Positions 1-5,248 are shown, numbered from the stretch's first letter. The stretch is 5,807 nt of DNA from Chloroflexota bacterium (GCA_016199425.1 JACQGT010000477.1:1-5807); one strand, 5' to 3'. Translations and numbers: made by a program. Notes: generated by a model not told the origin, from the sequence alone.

Positions 1-413
1 GTGTGGAGATGTTCCGCAAGCTGCTGGATGAAGGCCGTGCAGGTGACAACGTGGGATGTCTGCTGCGTGGTATTGCGCGTGAGGGTGTGGAGCGGGGTCA
101 AGTGCTGGCCAAACCGAACAGCATCACCCCGCACACCAACTTCAAGTGCGAAGTCTATGTGTTGAAGAAGGAAGAGGGGGGACGGCACACACCTTTCTTC
201 AAGGGCTATCGACCCCAGTTCTACATTCGGACGATGGACATCACAGGAGCGCTGGACCTGCCGGAAGGTGTGGAGATGGTGATGCCTGGGGACAATGTGA
301 CGATGAGTGTGGAGTTGATTGCCCCGGTTGCCCTGGAGAATGGTGGTCGTTTCGCCATCCGCGAGGGTGGCCGCACGGTGGCCGCTGGCGTCATCACCGA
401 GATCACTAAGTAA
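1..413 (+). CDS. tuf: Elongation factor Tu, C-terminal part (5' end outside window)
   Basis: This is the last third of EF-Tu, the GTPase that carries aminoacyl-tRNA to the ribosomal A site. The first complete codon is at base 3 and the frame is open to the left edge, so the G domain is missing only because the window cuts it. The visible 136 residues correspond to the end of domain 2 and all of domain 3, starting at the EMFRKLLDEGRAG segment and continuing through EGGRHTPFFKGYRPQF, LPEGVEMVMPGDN and RFAIREGGRTV, all near-invariant in bacterial EF-Tu. The positions where E. coli kirromycin-resistance changes occur (G316, Q329 and A375 equivalents) keep the sensitive residues. The stop is TAA at 411-413, followed eight bases later by a strong hairpin. 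A tuf gene immediately before rpsJ is the common str-to-S10 arrangement. Identity is certain; whether this is the only tuf copy cannot be seen. Confidence 0.98.
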   Translation, partial: VEMFRKLLDEGRAGDNVGCLLRGIAREGVERGQVLAKPNSITPHTNFKCEVYVLKKEEGGRHTPFFKGYRPQFYIRTMDITGALDLPEGVEMVMPGDNVTMSVELIAPVALENGGRFAIREGGRTVAAGVITEITK

Positions 414-421
414 ATGAGATA

Positions 422-461
422 GCCGCAGGGTCGGTTCGTCGAACCGACCCTGCGGCGTTTT
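422..461 (+). terminator. Probable intrinsic terminator after tuf
   Basis: Bases 422-437 (GCCGCAGGGTCGGTTC) pair perfectly with 441-456 over 16 bp, leaving a three-base loop (GTC, 438-440). GTTTT follows at 457-461. A GC-rich stem starting eight bases after the tuf stop and followed by T residues is the form of a Rho-independent terminator. The T run is only four bases, so termination may be partial and some tuf transcripts could run on into rpsJ. Confidence 0.82.
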
Positions 462-474
462 GAACGCAGTCATC

Positions 475-512
475 GGAACGGGAGGCCGGATACTTCTCCC
501 AGTCGCCGTTCC
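475..512 (+). promoter_or_regulatory. Possible leader hairpin upstream of rpsJ
   Basis: GGAACGG at 475-481 is the exact reverse complement of CCGTTCC at 506-512, and a second set of short complements (GAG at 482-484, CTC at 496-498) could extend the stem inward. The structure sits between the tuf terminator and the rpsJ ribosome binding site (AAGGAAG, 524-530). In gamma-proteobacteria the S10 leader is bound by L4, but nothing here resembles that leader in length or layout. A seven-base complement in 120 bases can arise by chance, so the call is weak. I found no convincing -35/-10 pair in 457-535. Confidence 0.25.
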
Positions 513-535
513 CTTTACTTCATAAGGAAGAGTCG

Positions 536-844
536 ATGGCAAAGCAGAAAATCCGCATCAAACTCAAGGCATTCGACCATCGGGTTTTGGATGCATCGGC
601 CAGGCAAATTGTCTCTGCTGCAGAGCAGACGGGTGCCCAGGTTGTGGGGCCGGTTCCCTTGCCGACCCGTATCGAAAAGTTTACCGTTATGCGGGCGACC
701 TTTATCGACAAAGATAGCCGTGAGCAGTTTGAAATCCGTACCCACAAACGGCTGATCGATGTTGTGGACCCCGGCAATAAGACGATTGAAAATTTGACCC
801 GGTTGAATCTTCCCGCCGGTGTGGATATTGAAATTAAGCTATAA
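536..844 (+). CDS. rpsJ: Small-subunit ribosomal protein S10
   Basis: S10 is a protein of the 30S head that contacts 16S rRNA and S3; in many bacteria it also acts as NusE in transcription antitermination. The 102-residue product has the family's usual length. It begins IRIKLKAFDHRVLD, continues with TGAQVVGPVPLPTR (residues 32-45) and EQFEIRTHKRLIDVVDP (about 63-79), and ends LPAGVDIEIKL, all characteristic of S10. ATG at 536 is preceded by AAGGAAG at 524-530 with five bases between. The loop at residues 54-57 reads A-T-F-I, where most bacteria have S-P-H-V or similar. This is the first gene of the S10 operon, but a 134-base gap containing a hairpin separates it from rplC, so its expression may be partly uncoupled from the genes behind it. 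Confidence 0.98.
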   Translation: MAKQKIRIKLKAFDHRVLDASARQIVSAAEQTGAQVVGPVPLPTRIEKFTVMRATFIDKDSREQFEIRTHKRLIDVVDPGNKTIENLTRLNLPAGVDIEIKL

Positions 845-916
845 AGTGGCAGGTGGCAAGTTGCAGGTCGAAGAAGAAACGCCTACTTGCAACTTGCCAC
901 CTGCAACTATCATTTT
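845..916 (+). repeat. Inverted heptamer-repeat hairpin between rpsJ and rplC
   Basis: The left arm (846-868) is three degenerate heptamers, GTGGCAG, GTGGCAA and GTTGCAG, plus GT. The right arm (885-907), read on the minus strand, is GTTGCAG, GTGGCAA, GTTGCAA, plus GT. The arms pair over 23 positions with one G-A mismatch (848/905) and one G-U pair (866/887); A845 and T908 can add one more pair. The loop is 16 bases (869-884). TTTT follows at 913-916, a few bases past the stem, so the RNA could act as a weak terminator or attenuator. The heptamer build suggests a dispersed repeat family, somewhat like the short tandem heptamer repeats known from cyanobacteria. Repeat and terminator roles are not exclusive. 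The rest of the gap, 917-968, shows nothing I can name. Confidence 0.75.
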
Positions 917-968
917 GGTGGATGATGTGGCCGATTGGGGCTTAGTGCTCTGATTGACCGTCAGTCCT

Positions 969-973
969 GGAGG
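969..973 (+). promoter_or_regulatory. Ribosome binding site deciding the rplC start
   Basis: GGAGG at 969-973 lies five bases before GTG 979. An in-frame GTG at 973 overlaps this motif by one base and so cannot be served by it. The site therefore favours the start at 979, which also gives the family's usual N-terminus M-K-G-I-L-G-R-K. Confidence 0.85.
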
Positions 974-978
974 TGTAC

Positions 979-1608
979 GTGAAAGGTATTCTGGGTAGAA
1001 AAGTTGGTATGACCCAGCTCTACAGCGAGAGCGGGGAAGCAGTGCCCGTGACAGTGATTGAAGCCGGTCCTTGCTACGTCACCCAAGTCAAGACTATTGA
1101 CATCGATGGCTACAACGCGGTACAGATTGGCTTTGACGAAGTGGCGGAGCGCAAATTGACAAAGGGCGAGGTGGGCCATCTGCGCAAGGCAGAGTCGCCT
1201 ATATTACGCCATCTGCGCGAACTGCGCCTGAGTGACCTGCCTACAGTGGCTTTGGGCGATGTGATCAAAGCTGACATCTTTGATGAAGGCGAGATTGTGG
1301 ATGTAACGGGTATTTCCAAAGGCAAGGGCTTTGCTGGTGCCGTGAAACGCTATCACTTTGCTGGTGGTCCCAAGACCCACGGCCAGTCGGATCGTGAACG
1401 CGCACCCGGCTCGCGCGGCGCAGGCACGTCGCCGGGCCACACCTGGCCCGGTGCCAAAGGCCCAGGGCGTATGGGTAATCAGCGTGTCACGGTTCAGAAT
1501 TTGAAAATTGCACTGGTGGATGCCGAGCGGAACCTGATCGCCGTCAAGGGCGCTGTGCCCGGTCCGCGCACTGGTCTTGTCTTTATCCGACCGGCCAAGA
1601 AGGCGTAG
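979..1608 (+). CDS. rplC: Large-subunit ribosomal protein L3
   Basis: L3 binds 23S rRNA early in 50S assembly, and a long loop of it reaches towards the peptidyl-transferase centre. The 209-residue product begins KGILGRKVGMTQLY, has the ISKGKGFAGAVKRYHFAGG segment (about 112-130) and the loop from THGQSD to MGNQRVTVQNL (about 133-175), and ends with DAERNLIAVKGAVPGPRTG. Length is normal. I chose GTG 979 over the in-frame GTG 973 because of the position of GGAGG at 969-973. Residue 150, equivalent to the glutamine methylated by PrmB in E. coli L3, is threonine, so that modification is not expected. The loop reads GPGRMGNQR where most bacteria have a form of MAGHMGNER. rplD follows after 21 bases. 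Confidence 0.97.
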   Translation: MKGILGRKVGMTQLYSESGEAVPVTVIEAGPCYVTQVKTIDIDGYNAVQIGFDEVAERKLTKGEVGHLRKAESPILRHLRELRLSDLPTVALGDVIKADIFDEGEIVDVTGISKGKGFAGAVKRYHFAGGPKTHGQSDRERAPGSRGAGTSPGHTWPGAKGPGRMGNQRVTVQNLKIALVDAERNLIAVKGAVPGPRTGLVFIRPAKKA

Positions 1609-1629
1609 ACCTGTACAGGAGGCAGTGAG

Positions 1630-2253
1630 ATGCAACTCGTAATGAAGAATATGGCCGGTGAACAGGTTGGCGAGATTGAGCTGAGCGATGCTATCTTTGG
1701 CGCTCCGGTCAATCGCGGTCTGATGCACCAGGCGTTGTTGCGCCAGTTGGCCAATGCCCGTTTGGGAACTCATAAGACAAAGACCCGTGCCGAAGTGCGG
1801 GGCGGTGGGCGCAAGCCGTGGCGACAGAAGGGCACAGGTCGCGCCCGTCAGGGTTCGACGACGGCCCCCAACTTCGTGGGCGGTGGTATCGTCTTTGGGC
1901 CATCCCCGCGCAAATACACCCAGCGCATGCCCCAGAAGATGCGCCAGGCCGCTCTGCGCAGTGCCTTGTCCGTCAAGGCGACGGGCGAGCAGCTCGTTGT
2001 GCTTGACCGGTTGTCTATGGAGCAGCCCAAGACAAAGGCGATGGTCAAGACCCTGGAAAATCTGGGTCTGGGCGGTCGAAGTGTACTGGTGCTGTTGCCC
2101 GAACGCAATATGCCGGTGGAGCGCAGCATCAGCAATCTCCCCAATGCCAAGGCGTTGGAAAGTGGCTACTTGAATGTGCGGGATCTGCTGGGCTACGATG
2201 TGGTGGTGATGTCCCAAGCAGCTGTGGAACACATCCACGCCTGGCTGGGCTAG
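1630..2253 (+). CDS. rplD: Large-subunit ribosomal protein L4
   Basis: L4 (called L1e in archaea and eukaryotes) binds domain I of 23S rRNA; its extended loop lines the narrowest part of the peptide exit tunnel opposite L22. The 207-residue product has the tunnel-loop signature GGGRKPWRQKGTGRARQGS (about 58-76), including the lysine in RQKGTGR that aligns with the E. coli erythromycin-resistance site, here unchanged. The globular C-terminal part (about 110-207) contains KTLENLGL and NLPNAKALESGYLNVRDLLGYD, typical of the family. ATG 1630 is preceded by AGGAGG at 1617-1622. In E. coli L4 also represses its own operon through the S10 leader, but no equivalent leader is evident here. rplW follows after 21 bases. 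Confidence 0.98.
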   Translation: MQLVMKNMAGEQVGEIELSDAIFGAPVNRGLMHQALLRQLANARLGTHKTKTRAEVRGGGRKPWRQKGTGRARQGSTTAPNFVGGGIVFGPSPRKYTQRMPQKMRQAALRSALSVKATGEQLVVLDRLSMEQPKTKAMVKTLENLGLGGRSVLVLLPERNMPVERSISNLPNAKALESGYLNVRDLLGYDVVVMSQAAVEHIHAWLG

Positions 2254-2274
2254 AACCGGGAAAGGGAGAATCTA

Positions 2275-2565
2275 ATGCATATTTACGAAATTATTCGACG
2301 CCCGGTGGTCACTGAAAAATCATACGATGCCGCCGACTTCGACAACAGCTATACTTTTGAAGTGGATATGCGGGCCAACAAGCACGAGATCGGCGATGCA
2401 GTGGAGACCGCCTTCAAAGTGCGGGTGGAGAATGTGCGTGTGATGGTGATGCCGGCCAAGACCGGGCGGCGCGGTCGGCGTGTGGTTGTGCGCAAGCCGA
2501 AGTGGAAAAAGGCCATCGTCACTCTGGTGGCTGGCGACAACATCCAACTCTTTGAGGGTGTCTAA
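2275..2565 (+). CDS. rplW: Large-subunit ribosomal protein L23
   Basis: L23 sits at the mouth of the exit tunnel, where trigger factor and the signal recognition particle dock. The 96-residue product has the usual small alpha/beta form: N-terminal IIRRPVVTEKSYD (6-18), TFEVDMRANKHEI (27-39), a basic loop at about 61-79 ending VVVRKPKWKKA, and the final IQLFEGV. Length is normal. ATG 2275 follows AAGGGAGAA at 2262-2270. The loop that reaches into the tunnel is short and basic, as in other bacteria. The stop at 2563-2565 is followed by a 38-base spacer to rplB, the longest gap inside the main block. Confidence 0.97.
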   Translation: MHIYEIIRRPVVTEKSYDAADFDNSYTFEVDMRANKHEIGDAVETAFKVRVENVRVMVMPAKTGRRGRRVVVRKPKWKKAIVTLVAGDNIQLFEGV

Positions 2566-2603
2566 GCCGGCCTGAGAACCGTTGCAAAAGGAGAAGCAAA
2601 ACG

Positions 2604-3443
2604 ATGCCTATTAAGATATACCGCCCGACTTCGCCGGGACGGCGGGGGATGAGTGTCTCGACCTTTGAAGAGATTACCAGCAGCAAGCCGGAGCGCTCGC
2701 TGACCGTTGCCCTGAACAAGCGCAGTGGCCGCAACCACCAGGGGCGTATTACCGTGCGCCACCGGGGTGGTGGTCACAAGCGCCGCTATCGCCTGATTGA
2801 CTTCAGGCGGGACAAATGGGGCGTGCCTGCTCGGGTAACGACGATTGAGTACGACCCGAACCGCACAGCCCGCATTGCTCTGCTGACCTACGATGACGGG
2901 GAGAAGCGCTACATCATCGCTCCCTTGGGCATTCAGGTGGGTGATTCGCTGATGTCTGGCCCGGATGCCGAGATTCGCGCTGGCAATGCGTTGCCGGTTC
3001 GCAATATCCCGTTGGGCACGCAGGTACACAACATCGAACTATACCCTGGCCGTGGGGCGCAGATTGCCCGCAGCGCGGGTGTGTCGGCCCAGTTGGTGGC
3101 GAAGGAAGGCCCCCAGGCCCAACTTCGCCTGCCCAGCGGCGAAGTTCGTTATATCCAGATGGATTGTCTGGCGACGATTGGACAGGTTTCCAACTCGGAA
3201 CATGCCAATATGACCCTGGGCAAGGCTGGCCGCAAGCGCTGGTTGGGCATTCGCCCTGGTGTACGTGGTCTGGCCATGGACCCGTCGTCCCATCCGCATG
3301 GAGGCGGTGAAGGCCGCTCTCCGATTGGTATGGCTGGGCCGAAGACCCCGTGGGGAAAGCCCGCTTTGGGCAAGCACACACGAAGCAACAAGCGAACCGA
3401 CAAGCATATTGTACGGCGCAGCAGCAGCCGGAAACGGAGATAA
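2604..3443 (+). CDS. rplB: Large-subunit ribosomal protein L2
   Basis: L2 is among the most conserved 50S proteins, needed for subunit joining and for assembly of the peptidyl-transferase centre. The 279 residues include an OB-like domain with RHRGGGHKRRYRLIDFRRDK (52-71), an SH3-like domain with GNALPVRNIPLGTQVHNIE (127-145) and GAQIARSAG, and the C-terminal HPHGGGEGR motif (230-238), followed by TPWGKPALGKHTRSNKRTDK. His230 aligns with E. coli His229, implicated in peptidyl-transferase function. The residue before it is Ser229 where E. coli has Asp228. The tail SSSRKRR is basic and contacts rRNA in the family. ATG 2604 is preceded by AAAAGGAG at 2586-2593. The last codons also contain the ribosome binding site of rpsS, which starts three bases after the stop. 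Confidence 0.98.
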   Translation: MPIKIYRPTSPGRRGMSVSTFEEITSSKPERSLTVALNKRSGRNHQGRITVRHRGGGHKRRYRLIDFRRDKWGVPARVTTIEYDPNRTARIALLTYDDGEKRYIIAPLGIQVGDSLMSGPDAEIRAGNALPVRNIPLGTQVHNIELYPGRGAQIARSAGVSAQLVAKEGPQAQLRLPSGEVRYIQMDCLATIGQVSNSEHANMTLGKAGRKRWLGIRPGVRGLAMDPSSHPHGGGEGRSPIGMAGPKTPWGKPALGKHTRSNKRTDKHIVRRSSSRKRR

Positions 3444-3446
3444 GAG

Positions 3447-3731
3447 ATGGGGCGTTCACTCAAGAAGGGACCATACGTAGACCCGAAACTTCTCAAGAAA
3501 ATTGAGACAATGAATCGGGCGGGCGATCGCAAGGTGATCAAGACCTGGGCGCGCGCCTCTACGATCTTTCCGCAGTTTGTCGGCCATACCCTGGCTGTAC
3601 ACGATGGACGGCGGCATGTGCCTATTTATGTGACGGAGAATATGGTGGGGCATAAACTGGGTGAGTTTGCGCCGACCCGCTTCTTCCGTGGTCATGTTCG
3701 ATCTGAAAAGGGTACCCGGGCGCGTCGGTAG
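3447..3731 (+). CDS. rpsS: Small-subunit ribosomal protein S19
   Basis: S19 binds 16S rRNA in the 30S head with S13 and takes part in bridges to the large subunit. The 94-residue product begins GRSLKKGPYVDPKLLKKI, has KTWARASTIFPQFVGHTLAVHDG (32-54) and HVPIYVTENMVGHKLGEFAPTR (57-78), and ends with a basic tail GHVRSEKGTRARR. All are S19 hallmarks and the length is normal. Only three bases separate the rplB stop from ATG 3447, so the ribosome binding site GGAG (3436-3439) lies inside rplB. This suggests translational coupling between L2 and S19. A 34-base spacer leads to rplV. Confidence 0.98.
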   Translation: MGRSLKKGPYVDPKLLKKIETMNRAGDRKVIKTWARASTIFPQFVGHTLAVHDGRRHVPIYVTENMVGHKLGEFAPTRFFRGHVRSEKGTRARR

Positions 3732-3765
3732 CGCTGACACCGGACAGGGAGAGTGAGGAAAGACG

Positions 3766-4110
3766 ATGGAAGTGCGAGCAGTCAATAAATTCACTGGCAT
3801 TAGCGCTCAGAAGACCCGTCTCGTTCTGAATGAGATGCGGGGTAAGCCGGTCGAGGATGCTCTGGCAATTTTGCAATTTATGCCGCAGCAGGCCGCCAAA
3901 GATGTTGCCAAGACAATCAAGAGCGCCATTGCCAACGCAACGGAGAACTTTGGCCTGGAGGCCGCTGATCTCTATATCAGCAAAATTGTGGCGGACGAAG
4001 CGCCGACACGCAAATGGCGACGCTTTGGTGCCCGCGGTCGTTTCAAGCCCTGGCTGCGCCGTTCGTCCCATATCACTGTTGTGCTTGACGAACGCGTAAG
4101 CAATGAATAA
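3766..4110 (+). CDS. rplV: Large-subunit ribosomal protein L22
   Basis: L22 binds all domains of 23S rRNA, and its long beta hairpin forms, with L4, the constriction of the nascent-peptide tunnel. The 114-residue product has NKFTGISAQKTRLVLNEMRGK (7-27), a central helical part with KTIKSAIANATENF (49-62), and the hairpin at about 79-106 ending HITVVL. Length and ungapped alignment fit the family. The hairpin tip is unusual: residues 82-96 read RKWRRFGARGRFKPW, against MKRIMPRAKGRADRI in E. coli. Arg90, Gly91 and Arg92 remain Arg/Lys-Gly-Arg, but position 93 is Phe where E. coli has Ala. ATG 3766 is preceded by GAGGAAAG at about 3755-3762. The stop TAA is part of the rpsC ribosome binding site. 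Confidence 0.97.
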   Translation: MEVRAVNKFTGISAQKTRLVLNEMRGKPVEDALAILQFMPQQAAKDVAKTIKSAIANATENFGLEAADLYISKIVADEAPTRKWRRFGARGRFKPWLRRSSHITVVLDERVSNE

Positions 4111-4115
4111 GGAGG
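4108..4115 (+). promoter_or_regulatory. Full-length ribosome binding site of rpsC overlapping the rplV stop
   Basis: TAAGGAGG at 4108-4115 matches the full anti-Shine-Dalgarno complement, and its first three bases are the rplV stop codon. It lies only four bases before GTG 4120 and two bases before an out-of-frame ATG at 4118. The tight spacing supports the GTG as the S3 start and suggests coupling of rplV and rpsC translation. Confidence 0.85.
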
Positions 4116-4119
4116 ATAT

Positions 4120-4791
4120 GTGGGACGCAAAGTACATCCAAACGGATTTAGACTAGGAATTGTCCGGGATCATCGCAGCCGTTGGTTTGCCTACGGTCCT
4201 GCCTATGTTGAGCATCTGGTCGAAGACCGGGTGATTCGGGCAACAGTCCATTCGGATTTGCCCAAGGCCGGCATCAGCCAGGTGGAGATCGAACGGCAGC
4301 CGAACCAGGTTCATGTTATCATCAACACAGCCAAGCCTGGCATTATCATTGGCCGCAAAGGCGCCAATGTGAATGCCCTGCGGGTTAAGTTGCAGGATAT
4401 GACCCAGAAGAAGGTGAAGATCGACGTCAACGAGATCGCCAAGCCGGAGATCGAAGCGACGCTGGTGGCCGAGAGCGTGGCCGAGCAGATGGAACGACGC
4501 ATTAGCTGGAAGCGGGCCATGAAGCAGGCCTCGGGCCGGGCTATGCGCGCAGGTGCCCAGGGGATTATGATTACAGTCTCCGGGCGGCTGGGCGGCAGCG
4601 AAATGGGCCGTGTGGACAGCATCCGCGAAGGGCAAGTGCCCCGCCATACCCTGCGCGCCAACATCGAGTATGGCACGGCAGAGTCCCGGACTACCTACGG
4701 CATTGTCGGTGTTAAGGTTTGGGTCTATCACGGCGAAGTGCTGCCCGGCGAAGAGTATCACAGTAAATACGCTGATATGGCGCTCGAGTAA
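4120..4791 (+). CDS. rpsC: Small-subunit ribosomal protein S3
   Basis: S3 is on the solvent side of the 30S head at the mRNA entry channel and helps unwind mRNA there. The 223-residue product starts at GTG 4120 with GRKVHPNGFRLGI. It has a type II KH domain with PGIIIGRKGANVNALR (73-88) carrying the G-x-x-G loop GRKG, followed by the C-terminal domain with EQMERRISWKRAMKQA (122-137), SGRLGGSEMGR (154-164) and TTYGIVGVKVWVYHGE. Basic residues R126, R127, K131 and R132 lie where E. coli S3 has its helicase-linked arginines. After SGRLGG the usual T-E-W-Y-R-E-G-R segment reads V-D-S-I-R-E-G-Q, so the common Trp-Tyr pair is absent. No C-terminal extension is present. rplP follows after 21 bases. 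Confidence 0.98.
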   Translation: MGRKVHPNGFRLGIVRDHRSRWFAYGPAYVEHLVEDRVIRATVHSDLPKAGISQVEIERQPNQVHVIINTAKPGIIIGRKGANVNALRVKLQDMTQKKVKIDVNEIAKPEIEATLVAESVAEQMERRISWKRAMKQASGRAMRAGAQGIMITVSGRLGGSEMGRVDSIREGQVPRHTLRANIEYGTAESRTTYGIVGVKVWVYHGEVLPGEEYHSKYADMALE

Positions 4792-4812
4792 GGGCGGTAA
4801 CGGAGACGAACT

Positions 4813-5226
4813 ATGTTGATGCCAAAACGAGTAAAATTCCGCAAGATGCACCGCGGACGAAGGCGTGGCATGGCAGCCCGTGGCAATAATGTCGATTTCG
4901 GCACCTACGGTCTGCAAGCCTTGGAATCCCACTGGCTTACGAGCCGCCAGATCGAAGCCGCTCGCCGCGCTGTGGTGCGTTATGTGCGCCGCGGTGGTAA
5001 ACTTTGGATTCGCATCTTCCCTGACAAGCCCGTGACCATGCGCGCCGCCGAGACCCGTATGGGTTCTGGTAAGGGTGCAGTGGACCATTGGGTTGCTGTC
5101 ATCAAACCGGGACGAGTGTTGTTTGAGATGGCCGGTGTGACGGAGGAACAGGCCCGCGAGGCTTTCCGTTTGGCCGCCCATAAATTACCCATAGCTACTC
5201 AGTTCGTCTCTCGCGACGAAGTATAG
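4813..5226 (+). CDS. rplP: Large-subunit ribosomal protein L16
   Basis: L16 is a late-assembling 50S protein next to the A-site tRNA elbow and is needed for peptidyl-transferase activity. The 137-residue product begins MLMPKRVKFRKMHRGRRRG and contains FGTYGLQALE (29-38), LTSRQIEAARRAVVRYVRRG (42-61), IRIFPDKPVT (66-75) and TRMGSGKG (81-88), then AVIKPGRVLFEM. Arg82 aligns with the arginine hydroxylated by YcfD in E. coli L16; whether it is modified here is unknown. Possible starts are ATG 4813, TTG 4816 and ATG 4819, all in frame. ATG 4813 is preferred because GGAG at 4802-4805 is seven bases upstream and MLMPKRV is a common L16 N-terminus. The stop codon lies in the first copy of a 14-base tandem duplication. 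Confidence 0.98.
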   Translation: MLMPKRVKFRKMHRGRRRGMAARGNNVDFGTYGLQALESHWLTSRQIEAARRAVVRYVRRGGKLWIRIFPDKPVTMRAAETRMGSGKGAVDHWVAVIKPGRVLFEMAGVTEEQAREAFRLAAHKLPIATQFVSRDEV

Positions 5227-5248
5227 GTATAAGGGTATAGGTATAAGG
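5221..5248 (+). repeat. Perfect 14-base tandem duplication at the rplP-rpmC junction
   Basis: GTATAGGTATAAGG occurs twice without interruption, at 5221-5234 and 5235-5248. The first copy contains the last two codons of rplP including the TAG stop (5224-5226); the second supplies most of the rpmC ribosome binding site (AAGGAG, 5245-5250). Each copy is itself a near-repeat of seven bases (GTATAGG, TATAAGG). The duplication adds length and a second AAGG to the spacer without touching either reading frame. Confidence 0.9.

Noticed and set aside
1..413. Kirromycin-type resistance in EF-Tu
   Set aside because: The visible positions equivalent to G316, Q329 and A375 carry the normal residues; Q124 lies outside the window.
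460..494. Possible rpsJ promoter TTGAAC (460-465) and GATACT (489-494)
   Set aside because: The 23-base spacer is too long for a standard sigma-70 promoter and the -10 matches only four of six bases.
887..913. Possible promoter TTGCAA (887-892) and TATCAT (908-913) for rplC
   Set aside because: The 15-base spacing is too short and the -35 is poor; both boxes lie in or beside the heptamer-repeat stem, which explains the sequence better.
973..978. Upstream GTG as the start of rplC, giving M-Y-V-K-G-I
   Set aside because: This GTG overlaps GGAGG at 969-973 and has no binding site of its own; GTG 979 has correct spacing and gives the usual N-terminus.
1754..2173. 139-residue plus-strand frame inside rplD
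   Set aside because: It is an alternative frame of L4, rich in Arg, Trp and Cys, with no binding site and no family resemblance.
1204..2238. 344-residue open frame on the minus strand across rplC and rplD
   Set aside because: It is antisense to two unmistakable ribosomal genes, crosses their boundary, has a His-rich composition typical of a shadow frame and matches no family I know.
4153..5181. 342-residue open frame on the minus strand across rpsC and rplP
   Set aside because: It is opposite two conserved genes, with composition (many His, Ala, Leu) expected from reading GC-biased codons backwards.
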